From: CG2-30-44-17 sp964344725
GTDB lineage: Bacteria > Patescibacteriota > Gracilibacteria > UBA1369 > UBA12470
Direction of reading: 5' to 3'
Assembly (NCBI GenBank): GCA_964344725.1
Contig: CAYFOI010000001.1
Location: forward strand, 72,500-136,499
DNA length: 64,000 nt
Shown piece after piece: positions 44,586 to 52,082 of the stretch. The first letter of the stretch is position 1. Every line of letters starts with the position of its first letter. The notes below the pieces were generated by a model. That model made no database searches. It was not told where the DNA came from and was given only the letters and a program-made list of their open reading frames with translations. The position numbers and the translations under genes are program-made.

Positions 44586-44867
44586 ATGAGCACGATAATC
44601 AATGTAAAAACCGATCCAAAGGTTAAAAGCACAGCTCAAAAAATAGCATCAGAGCTAGGACTCAGCTTAAGTAGCGTAATAAACGCTTATTTAAGAGAAT
44701 TCATTCGTACAAAAACAATACGTGTAAGCCTAGAGACACCTTCTGAAAAGCTAAAACAAGCTATATCAGAAGCGAAAGAAGAACTCGAAAGGGGAAAGGT
44801 TGTATCTTTTGATCAGGCAAAAGATGCAATCGATTACCTCGATCAGTTCATCAAAAAGAAGAAATGA
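44586..44867 (+). CDS. RelB/DinJ-family antitoxin
   Basis: 93 aa. The N-terminal ribbon-helix-helix 'IINVKTDPKVKSTAQKIASE' and 'LGLSLSSVINAYLREFI' match RelB/DinJ antitoxins, which bind their promoter as dimers. The C-terminal charged helices would wrap the toxin. It overlaps the toxin start (ATGA). Confidence 0.88.
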   Translation: MSTIINVKTDPKVKSTAQKIASELGLSLSSVINAYLREFIRTKTIRVSLETPSEKLKQAISEAKEELERGKVVSFDQAKDAIDYLDQFIKKKK

Positions 44868-45127
44868 AAATTAGCTACTCAAAGAAATTTTTGAAAAAAT
44901 TTCAAAAAAGCCCCCGAAAAATAAAGCTAGCATTCAAAAAAAGGTTAACATTATTTGTAGAAAACGAATATCACCCAAGCCTCAACAACCATGCGCTATT
45001 AGGTGAATACGAAAGCTATAGGAGTATAAATATAACAGGTAATTGGCGTGCGATTTTTCAGAAATTAAAAAATGATGAAATTGTATTCTTCATCATGCTG
45101 GGGACGCATAGTGAACTTTATAAATGA
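44864..45127 (+). CDS. RelE/YafQ-family mRNA interferase toxin
   Basis: 87 aa. Features of the RelE/ParE superfamily: 'YSKKFLKKFQKSPRKIKLAF', 'HPSLNNHALLGEYESYRSIN' and 'NWRAIFQ', and the C-terminal 'FIMLGTHSELYK', where His/Tyr would be catalytic in YafQ-type ribosome-dependent RNases. It probably cleaves mRNA in the ribosome. Confidence 0.88.
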   Translation: MKISYSKKFLKKFQKSPRKIKLAFKKRLTLFVENEYHPSLNNHALLGEYESYRSINITGNWRAIFQKLKNDEIVFFIMLGTHSELYK

Positions 45128-45148
45128 TTTTTGGCGATAGGCCAAAAA
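45128..45148. repeat. Short hairpin, copy of the 38458 element core
   Basis: TTTTTGGC (45128-45135), loop gatag, GCCAAAAA (45141-45148), a perfect 8-bp stem directly after the toxin stop. Confidence 0.6.
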
Positions 45149-45165
45149 CTCCTAACAGATTGCCA

Positions 45166-45318
45166 CGTAAGATTTTTTTAAGGCTTAGAGCAACCTTAGA
45201 AACGTCTCGCCAGATAACAGGCCGCTCCAAAGGAGCACAGGCCCCATACAAATAAACGCGTTCTAAAAGAACGCTTCCTAATAATGCGAGACTTTCTCGA
45301 GAGCGAAAAGCATTAAAA
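45166..45318. repeat. Dispersed intergenic repeat, long form with inserted hairpins
   Basis: Left block to 'gaaacgtc' and right block from 'gagactttctcgagagcg' match 12280-12365. Between them lie about 85 bases with hairpins 'gctccaaaggagc' and 'gcgttctaaaagaacgc', of the kind found at 28520-28607. Confidence 0.65.
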
Positions 45319-45323
45319 CATCT

Positions 45324-45803
45324 CTAATCCACCTCCTCCGCGATCCCGCTCAACTTGTGTACAATAATATCTTGCGATAATTCACCGGAACTTATTGCAA
45401 ACTCCAGATCCTCAGGGTCAGCTTCGCCATCTACATAATCTACAGTGAAATCTCCATAAGGTGCTTCGTAATATACAGACCACTCTTCTGGATAAGTAGA
45501 CACACCTTCAAAACTATAGGTCTCAATGGTGTCGGTATCATCTCCATCTATTGTTATCTCAAAACCATCTGCAACAGTCGTAAGATTTACATAGTAGATG
45601 TCATACATTTCCCCATCTATCTCAACATTCTTAATTGCATACCCACGTGCTTCTTGAAAAACAGCGATAATATCTTGAACCGTATCGTTGAATTCAGAAC
45701 TAAGTAAATGTGCTCTCCACGCGCCAATAGAAACAGCAGAAGTCATTGCAACGATTGTAACAACTATAACCAACTCTAATAATGTAAATCCTGACCTTTT
45801 CAT
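45324..45803 (-). CDS. Type IV pilin-like / pseudopilin protein
   Basis: 159 aa. The N-terminal 'MKRSGFTLLELVIVVTIVAM' is a prepilin signal with cleavage G|F and Glu at +5, followed by the hydrophobic helix. The C-terminal part is acidic and beta-rich, like GspH-type minor pseudopilins. No other pilus genes are in the window. Its ATG overlaps the rsmI stop by 4 bases. Confidence 0.85.
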   Translation of the reverse strand: MKRSGFTLLELVIVVTIVAMTSAVSIGAWRAHLLSSEFNDTVQDIIAVFQEARGYAIKNVEIDGEMYDIYYVNLTTVADGFEITIDGDDTDTIETYSFEGVSTYPEEWSVYYEAPYGDFTVDYVDGEADPEDLEFAISSGELSQDIIVHKLSGIAEEVD

Positions 45804-46471
45804 TTTTGTTTTTTGAAATTTTTTGGTGCGATCATGACGACGAATTCTCCTTTAGCTTTAACCTTGTCTTTGACCTCCCCTGCAGTTCCTCTTATAAACT
45901 CTTCATAAACCTTGGTAAGCTCTCGCGCAACAACAATATACCGTTCCGGCATACGCTCCGCAATCTCAGAGAGGGTCTTAGCTATCCTATGAGGCGACTC
46001 ATAAAAAATCACTGTTCGTTCTTCATCCATCATGGAATCTAAGAGCTTCTTCCGACCTTTTTTAAGTGGCAAAAATCCAAGATACAGGAATTTATCAGTC
46101 GGTAGCCCAGAAGCTTGTAAAGCACAAAGAAAAGCACTCGCACCAGGTATAGGAATGACATCAATACCTTCGTCCCGAGCTTGTTTGATAAGTACAAAAC
46201 CAGGATCAGAGATCCCAGGCGTTCCAGCATCAGAAATCAAAGCCACATCATCACCATCCCGTAGCCTATCCATAATTTTCTCAAGCTTTCCATGTCCAGA
46301 ATGAGAATGGAAACTATCCATAGGGGTCGCAATTTCATATTTCTTAAGCAAAATCCCAGAATGTCTCGTATCCTCAGCGACGATTAAGTCGACATCTCGC
46401 AAAACTTTAACAGCACGATACGTAATATCATCTAAATTCCCGATAGGTGTTGCAACTGTATAAAGCGTCAT
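45800..46471 (-). CDS. rsmI: 16S rRNA (cytidine1402-2'-O)-methyltransferase RsmI
   Basis: 223 aa, shorter than the usual ~280 because the C-terminal domain is absent. The tetrapyrrole-methylase fold is recognisable: 'VATPIGNLDDITYRAVKVL', 'DLIVAEDTRHSGILLKKY', 'VALISDAGTPGISDPGF', 'PIPGASAFLCALQASGLP' and 'FYESPHRIAKTL'. Part of the overlapping run tsaB-rsmI-pilin. Confidence 0.94.
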   Translation of the reverse strand: MTLYTVATPIGNLDDITYRAVKVLRDVDLIVAEDTRHSGILLKKYEIATPMDSFHSHSGHGKLEKIMDRLRDGDDVALISDAGTPGISDPGFVLIKQARDEGIDVIPIPGASAFLCALQASGLPTDKFLYLGFLPLKKGRKKLLDSMMDEERTVIFYESPHRIAKTLSEIAERMPERYIVVARELTKVYEEFIRGTAGEVKDKVKAKGEFVVMIAPKNFKKQK

Positions 46472-46881
46472 TTTTTAGGCATAGTAATATTAGGAGGCTT
46501 ATCATAGAACGGTTCAACCATATCACATTTCTCAAGTTCTTGAAGACTCAGACCCTTCACAAATTCTCCAAAACTTTCCTCGTCTCGCTCAGGAGTTTTC
46601 ATCGTATAAATAGGCACCTTAAGTAAAAACGCCAAAGTATTCACGATAGTAATGCCAACGCGCAAAGCGGTAAAACGCCCAGGCCCCTTGAAAACAAAAA
46701 GCTCATCAATATCTTGGAAATTAAGCTTGAGCTCCGCAAAAGTATCTCTCAAATATGGAAGTATGCGATCACTCTCATTCGCATCTGCCTCCCACGAATC
46801 TTCTTTCAAAACCTTGTCATCACGCAAAATAGCGATTTCCGTAGTCGAGGTTGCCGTATTGATTGCTAATAAAATACTCAT
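46468..46881 (-). CDS. tsaB: TsaB-like t6A biosynthesis protein (short form)
   Basis: 137 aa, versus about 220-230 in most bacteria. Only the N-terminal ASKHA-type half is present: 'LLAINTATSTTEIAIL', 'ESDRILPYLRDTFAE' and 'VFKGPGRFTALRVGI'. TsaB dimerises with TsaD (8941) through this half, so it may still function. Overlaps rsmI by 4 bases. Confidence 0.85.
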   Translation of the reverse strand: MSILLAINTATSTTEIAILRDDKVLKEDSWEADANESDRILPYLRDTFAELKLNFQDIDELFVFKGPGRFTALRVGITIVNTLAFLLKVPIYTMKTPERDEESFGEFVKGLSLQELEKCDMVEPFYDKPPNITMPKK

Positions 46882-46919
46882 CGCAAAAGATGGTAAGTTA
46901 TTTAAGCAATAACATCAAC

Positions 46920-46975
46920 TCAACCACCCCAACACTCCAAGTTTCAAATTCCTAGTTCCTAGTTTCTAGTTTCTT
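46920..46975. repeat. CTAG-type repeat overlapping a gene end
   Basis: 'aattcctagttcctagtttc' and 'tagtttcttc' (reverse of the 34903 unit). It encodes the last residues (LETRN) and the stop of the next gene. Confidence 0.6.
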
Positions 46976-47203
46976 CTTCAAAAGCTCACTCCTCCTCTGC
47001 TCCAACTTAGAAGTCAGCTCTCTAAGGTGATGAATCAGTTTATCCAAAACTTTTAAATTATCCCAATATTTACCTCGAGAAAGCACGCCATTAATTTTCT
47101 CAATACATCCCATAATAGACCTTTCGATGAATCCCCCTGCCAAAGGCATTATGTTAAACGTTACATCGACGCAGTCCTTATTTTCGCAAGGGAGTTTCTT
47201 CAT
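46952..47203 (-). CDS. Hypothetical helical protein, 83 aa
   Basis: Begins in a 4-base overlap with the stop of the large amidase gene. Three Cys lie near the N-terminus (LPCENKDC and GC), then a predicted coiled helix rich in Leu/Lys/Glu. No family recognised. The last residues come from a CTAG repeat. Confidence 0.5.
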   Translation of the reverse strand: MKKLPCENKDCVDVTFNIMPLAGGFIERSIMGCIEKINGVLSRGKYWDNLKVLDKLIHHLRELTSKLEQRRSELLKKKLETRN

Positions 47204-50200
47204 AGATCTGTTATATGTTTGATTTCTACATCAGTGTAATAGTATTCAATGATTTCGTCATAACTGCTGCCATCCTCAGCCGCAGCCTCAGCTCCACATC
47301 CGCTAAGCCCGACTCCATGTCCACTGAACTCACTCGCATCACAAAGAGAATCAGCAACAGGGACTAGCCAAGGTGTATCAGTCCAACCCCAAACTTCCTC
47401 AGCACTCTTTGTATAAGTTCCATCTGTGCTGTTGAAGTAAGGCGTCTTCACAAGATTTCCATCATAAGTTACGACCAAACCTTCTGTGTCCCCAGCAGCC
47501 TCGGCCATATTTGGAGATCTCGCTTCGTAACCATATCCAAGATATTTTTGACAGTAATCAGGATCATCATTCAGGTGATATGGGAAACCAGGAAACTTCT
47601 CATCCTCATAAATGTAATAAAGCGCGTAAGTCCTTGCCAAGACCGCCATGGTTTTGAGCTTCTCCTCAGGATCGCTGTTCGAAACCTCAGCAACACCTTT
47701 TACATAATCTTCAAGCGGCAGCTCATTAATCACAACAATCTCGCCATCAATCTCTCTGATCTCAATATTTCCGCGGTAACGATTGTCATTGAGTGACTCA
47801 TCCCAAGCAGGACGATTTTCAAAATCCTCAATTTCCATAATAACGTCATCGTCATCCGGAACGAAAACAGGATAAGAATCAAGAACCCACGCATGAGTGC
47901 CAGATCTTGCCTGGAAATATGTACCGTCAAAACTAACATCAACACTGTCATCTTCAGTAAACTCGCTAACCAAATCGTCGTCATCATACATAGCAAAATC
48001 ACCATCAGCAGTGATCGAAGGCTCATCACCATCATAGCTTAAGGCAACTCGCACATCCGGATCAGCATAATCACCTGCAGTTCCAGGTACTACAGAGAAC
48101 TCATAATAAAAACTTCCTTGATACAAATTGCGACCATTTACACGTGGCTTAATATAAATTTTATAATCTCCTACCTCGTCAGGCGCTGTAACAGTGAACT
48201 TTATCTTGCCGGTTTCACCAGGTTCAACAGAGCTCTCAACCAAATATTCGCTCTTCACTCCAATCTCCGTATATTTGATAAATCCAACAGTCAAATTATC
48301 ATCAGTCCAAGTCTGATAGCCGGTATTAAGAAGCTCAAGAAAGACTTCTTCCTGCTCACCAGGATAAAACTCATCCTTGTCACTCTTGTCACTGAACTCA
48401 GCTTGCTGGGAATTGTTATATACGAGAACTTCAAACGAAGTATCGTCATCGGTTTCTCCAGCTCCGATATCTCCGAATGACAAAGTGAACTCCTCTAAAT
48501 AATTATCAGCCTCTGTCGATCCTTCGATAGTGAATTCAAAAGTTGCTGTCTCGCCAGGCTCAACTTCGCTTTCACTCATAAGAATCTCATCGAAGAACAT
48601 TGTACCCTCAAGAGTAGCCGGATAATCACCAGTATTACTCCAAACTATATTTCCAGTATTTTTAAGTTCAACAATGACGTCCATTTCATCGCCACTCTCA
48701 AGCCTGCTACTTCCCAAATCAATATCAGAAACCTCATAACTCAAATCAGGAAACTCAACATAAACAGGCAAGCTCATGTAATTCGAAGTCTTCTTATATC
48801 CATTAAAAATCGGCGTTATATCAAAACTCACAAAACCACCGACAATAGTAGAATCCAAAGTTACATCAAAAGTCGCAGTTTCACCAGGGCTAACTTCGTC
48901 CTCATTCATAGGCGCAATGCCAGTATTGTCAGTCTTGTTAATGTCTACAACAGAATCCGCATCAACATCGGTATTCGACGTCAAATAGGTATCACTATCC
49001 CAAGTTTCAGTACCAACATTTTCAATCTCAAAAGTAACAGCCACAGAATCCTCAGGCGTCATATAGATAGGTTCCCAATCTGAAACAGTTTGATATGCAT
49101 ACTCATCATCGTCGTCATAAGAATAAGAAACGTAAGATGCACCAACAGCAGATTCTATATCCGGTAGCATATTGTAAATATACTCACCAGGACAAAGCGT
49201 AGCACCAACATCTCTATGACCAAGTAAGTTAGGGATAACTTCACCCCTAAACATCGAATTAGCTTCCACATCTATATTATGCTCATCAGAAAGCTCTTCA
49301 ATTAAAGCCATCAAGCTAACAAGAGCCTCGTAAGTAAGTGGCTCATTCTCAAAATTACCAAGCATAGCTATGCCAACCGAACCAACGTTATATCCAGCAG
49401 CATGTCCTCCAACAACCCCTTCGCCACCATAACGTCCTTCGTAAATATTCCCATATTGATCGATAATGTAGTTATATCCGATATCCCCCCAACCACGGGT
49501 TATAGCGTGATAATAATAAATAGCACGAATTGCAGCTTCAGGATCATCCAAATTAGAAGTTGTAGCTGTATGATGAATGATAATCTTGTCTACATCTTCA
49601 GGATATTCAAGCGCCCATGACAGCTTCTCTCCTCCTTCATGAGTCACGATATCCTCAATAGCAAGTTCTTCATCATAAAGCCCTTCCCAAAGCTCACTCT
49701 CAATAGCCGAAGAAAGCCCATCATCATCTTCGAGCTCCTCTTCATCTCCATCAAAAAAACGGTAATCCTCATCAGCTCCCCATTCACTACGGGAGATAAT
49801 ATCCACATCACCAGAATTGAACTCAAGTTTATTTAAATCAAAAGACAAAGGCGACCGAGTAGTCGCCAAAGTAGAATCTATATATTGGAACTCAATATCT
49901 GCGAGATAAGGAGTCGCGTATCCGTCCTCTGAATGCATCACAACCTTATACTGAAAAGCATTCGAAGTGTCTGTCATAATAAAACTATAAGCTGTACCAA
50001 AAGAATCCCCCTTATCTTCAGGATCTTTCTCGAGCTCCTGCCAATCTGTCCATTCGCTATCTTGCGAAAACCTTATGTAAAGCTCACTCGAAGTGCCGCC
50101 TGGAACCTCTTCGTACCACTCCAGACCTACAGCATTAAAATCAAAATCTCCATAAAACTCTTCTGAAATAAAGACCTTATCAAGCTGATATTTCGAAGCA

Positions 50201-50361
50201 TAATCCTCCAAAGAAGCTGTTACCTCGTGATCTAGAGACAGCTCAATATCATCATAAATATAACCGACCTTAATGTCCTGGGACGGCTCTGAATAGGTAA
50301 GAGTGTATCCAAACAACGCAGTTATAAGTGCAACGATTAGAGCGCTAGCAATTTTTTTCAT
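47200..50361 (-). CDS. Secreted amidase_2/PGRP plus SpoIID/LytB-domain cell-wall protein
   Basis: 1053 aa. A signal peptide (residues 1-24) is followed by a beta-rich N-terminal part. A peptidoglycan-recognition/N-acetylmuramoyl-L-alanine amidase domain lies at about 188-405: 'IISRSEWGADE', 'IIIHHTATT' with Zn His, 'GYNYIIDQYGNIYEGR', 'LLGHRDVGATLCPG' with the second Zn ligands. Three or four CARDB/Ig-like domains occupy about 425-770 ('ELKNTGNIVWSN', 'ELLNTGYQTW'). A SpoIID domain is at about 855-1050 ('NELPLEDYVKGVAEVSN', 'VLARTYALYYI', 'SGHGVGLSGCGA'). The two domains would cut stem peptides and denuded glycan strands. Confidence 0.9.
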   Translation of the reverse strand: MKKIASALIVALITALFGYTLTYSEPSQDIKVGYIYDDIELSLDHEVTASLEDYASKYQLDKVFISEEFYGDFDFNAVGLEWYEEVPGGTSSELYIRFSQDSEWTDWQELEKDPEDKGDSFGTAYSFIMTDTSNAFQYKVVMHSEDGYATPYLADIEFQYIDSTLATTRSPLSFDLNKLEFNSGDVDIISRSEWGADEDYRFFDGDEEELEDDDGLSSAIESELWEGLYDEELAIEDIVTHEGGEKLSWALEYPEDVDKIIIHHTATTSNLDDPEAAIRAIYYYHAITRGWGDIGYNYIIDQYGNIYEGRYGGEGVVGGHAAGYNVGSVGIAMLGNFENEPLTYEALVSLMALIEELSDEHNIDVEANSMFRGEVIPNLLGHRDVGATLCPGEYIYNMLPDIESAVGASYVSYSYDDDDEYAYQTVSDWEPIYMTPEDSVAVTFEIENVGTETWDSDTYLTSNTDVDADSVVDINKTDNTGIAPMNEDEVSPGETATFDVTLDSTIVGGFVSFDITPIFNGYKKTSNYMSLPVYVEFPDLSYEVSDIDLGSSRLESGDEMDVIVELKNTGNIVWSNTGDYPATLEGTMFFDEILMSESEVEPGETATFEFTIEGSTEADNYLEEFTLSFGDIGAGETDDDTSFEVLVYNNSQQAEFSDKSDKDEFYPGEQEEVFLELLNTGYQTWTDDNLTVGFIKYTEIGVKSEYLVESSVEPGETGKIKFTVTAPDEVGDYKIYIKPRVNGRNLYQGSFYYEFSVVPGTAGDYADPDVRVALSYDGDEPSITADGDFAMYDDDDLVSEFTEDDSVDVSFDGTYFQARSGTHAWVLDSYPVFVPDDDDVIMEIEDFENRPAWDESLNDNRYRGNIEIREIDGEIVVINELPLEDYVKGVAEVSNSDPEEKLKTMAVLARTYALYYIYEDEKFPGFPYHLNDDPDYCQKYLGYGYEARSPNMAEAAGDTEGLVVTYDGNLVKTPYFNSTDGTYTKSAEEVWGWTDTPWLVPVADSLCDASEFSGHGVGLSGCGAEAAAEDGSSYDEIIEYYYTDVEIKHITDL

Positions 50362-50512
50362 ATTTGGAGGGAGTTTTATTTAAATTCATGTTCAGTAAAT
50401 TATAACATATTTCAGGAGAAGATGGTACGATGTTGATGTTGACAAAAGAGACGGAAAGGTCCGTTTAAATATTCGAAAATCTTAATAAAAACGGAATAAA
50501 TACAGTTATGAA

Positions 50513-50560
50513 TTAGCACTCGCTACATTCGCTTGCTAATTCAAAATGTTGTGATAGAAT
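50513..50560 (+). promoter_or_regulatory. CIRCE-like operator and extended -10 promoter of trxA
   Basis: TTAGCACTC (50513-50521), nine bases, GCTTGCTAA (50531-50539) matches the HrcA operator (TTAGCACTC-N9-GAGTGCTAA) with two mismatches in the right half. It overlaps the -35 region; the -10 is TAGAAT (50555-50560), preceded by TGA as an extended -10. Confidence 0.6.
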
Positions 50561-50598
50561 GGGGCCGATTTTGAAAAATACTTAACCAAAAACACACA

Positions 50599-50913
50599 AT
50601 GGCACAAGTTTTCACAGATCAAGATTTCGAAGCAGAAGTTTTGAAAGCTGATGGTCTCGTACTCATAGACTTTTTTGCAGAATGGTGCGGTCCTTGTAAA
50701 ATGCTAGCTCCAATTATTGATGAGCTCGCAAGCTCTGCAGAAGGAGTTAAAATAGGCAAGGTTGACGTAGACAATGCACCAGAAACAGCAAGAAAATATG
50801 GAGTTATGAGCATACCGACACTTCTTTTCTTCAAAAGCGGAGAAGTTGTTGAACAAATGGTTGGAATGAAATCAAAAGAAGACCTAGAAGCAAAGATCGC
50901 TGAGCTAAAATAA
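50599..50913 (+). CDS. trxA: Thioredoxin
   Basis: 104 aa, one domain. Active site 'FFAEWCGPCKMLAPIIDEL' and cis-Pro 'MSIPTLLFFKSGE'. General disulfide reductant in the cytosol. A CIRCE-like element upstream suggests heat-shock control by HrcA, which is unusual for trxA. Confidence 0.96.
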   Translation: MAQVFTDQDFEAEVLKADGLVLIDFFAEWCGPCKMLAPIIDELASSAEGVKIGKVDVDNAPETARKYGVMSIPTLLFFKSGEVVEQMVGMKSKEDLEAKIAELK

Positions 50914-50940
50914 TCAATAATCTTTGAAGCGATCTTGCGA

Positions 50941-51576
50941 TTAGTCACGGGAGCTGAAAAGATTCACGGATTTCGATTCAATACGTTTTAAATTCGCCTC
51001 TGTTTTAGGGGCGAATTTTATATATTTACCGCAAAAAGTACAGTCGACACGAATAGGTGATTCATCGGATTTTTGGCTTAAGATGCCGGGCGTCTCCTTC
51101 TGACACTTCTCACAAAAAAAACTACTACTACCACTACCGCTATCAACTACAACACTACTACTACTGTTACAACAACTACTACTCATCTCCTGCGCAAGCC
51201 GATCACACTCATTATTGTATTTATTCTTTGCATGACCTTTTACCCATTCCCATTTAATCGTAAGTCCCTCTGTAACTTCCCCAAGCTGAGCCCATAGATC
51301 GGTATTTTTTTTGGTCTTCCAGCCTTCATTCATAGTTTTGATTATCAGATCAGAATCACTCCTAACCAAAACAGCTGGAATATCTTTTTTGAAATTCTCA
51401 CGCACCCACTCAAAAGCTTTGATAACAGCAAGAAGCTCCATCCGATTATTAGTCGTATTAGGCTCACTACCAAAAAGTTTATGAGTCTTGCGGTCATACA
51501 TAACAAGAGCGGCCCAACCTCCAGGGCCTGGATTGCCTTTGCTGCTGCCGTCCGTATAGATAGTGATTTTTTTCAT
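50941..51576 (-). CDS. rnhA: Ribonuclease HI with Ser-rich linker and C-terminal zinc ribbon
   Basis: 211 aa. Residues 1-140 are a full RNase HI: 'YTDGSSKGNPGPGGWAALV' (Asp), 'NNRMELLAVI' (Glu), 'VRSDSDLI' (Asp), 'WVKGHAKNKYNNECDRLA' (His, Asp). A Ser-rich linker (about 142-165) is encoded by a CTA/CTAC low-complexity tract like the intergenic repeats. Residues 165-200 hold CxxC pairs (CEKC, CTFC), a likely zinc ribbon. It removes RNA from RNA-DNA hybrids; the ribbon may help bind them. Confidence 0.9.
   Translation of the reverse strand: MKKITIYTDGSSKGNPGPGGWAALVMYDRKTHKLFGSEPNTTNNRMELLAVIKAFEWVRENFKKDIPAVLVRSDSDLIIKTMNEGWKTKKNTDLWAQLGEVTEGLTIKWEWVKGHAKNKYNNECDRLAQEMSSSCCNSSSSVVVDSGSGSSSFFCEKCQKETPGILSQKSDESPIRVDCTFCGKYIKFAPKTEANLKRIESKSVNLFSSRD
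51117..51185. repeat. CTA/CTAC low-complexity tract inside rnhA
   Basis: 'actactactaccactaccg' and 'aacactactactactgttac' units encode the Ser-rich linker; composition matches the intergenic CTA arrays. Confidence 0.6.
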
Positions 51577-51626
51577 ACAAAAACCACTTTAAAAGGCAAA
51601 ACCTCGAACGTCAATCAGTTTGGATG

Positions 51627-52016
51627 TTAAATTCCAGTATCTTCATCGCAAATCGGGGTACCATCTTGTCTAGTACACCAATCGTAATCAATAGTACATC
51701 CATCTGGTGCGCTAAAGAAAGTTTCATTTAAATATTCTTCCAATTTAGGTCTGGTCCACTCATGACAATGAAGTTCTTGCATCGCAATCACGCGCCCATA
51801 ACCGACATCACGTTGATCGCAAGAAGCTTCTGAATAACAGGTCAAATTTCCCTGAGGATGTTCTTCGCAATAATCAGCAACAGTAGGAGCAGCAGTAGCA
51901 GGATCAAGATTGCAATATTGCTCTCCCTGAGGAGACGCGCATCCCAACGCAAGAACAGCAGATAGAAGAACCGCGTGGCTAGAATTAGAAAGAGTAGGAT
52001 TAGAACGTGGAGGCAT
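51627..52016 (-). CDS. Putative Cys-rich lipoprotein, 129 aa
   Basis: N-terminal hydrophobic segment 'SHAVLLSAVLALGCASPQ' with a lipobox (LALGC). The mature part has seven or eight Cys and an acidic end (GTPICDEDTGI). No family recognised. Its start is divergent from the methyltransferase gene. Confidence 0.6.
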   Translation of the reverse strand: MPPRSNPTLSNSSHAVLLSAVLALGCASPQGEQYCNLDPATAAPTVADYCEEHPQGNLTCYSEASCDQRDVGYGRVIAMQELHCHEWTRPKLEEYLNETFFSAPDGCTIDYDWCTRQDGTPICDEDTGI

Positions 52017-52082
52017 AACAAAATAAGGTTAACAAAATGGGAAATAATGATGACATAATTAATAAGATTAAACAAAAAACAC

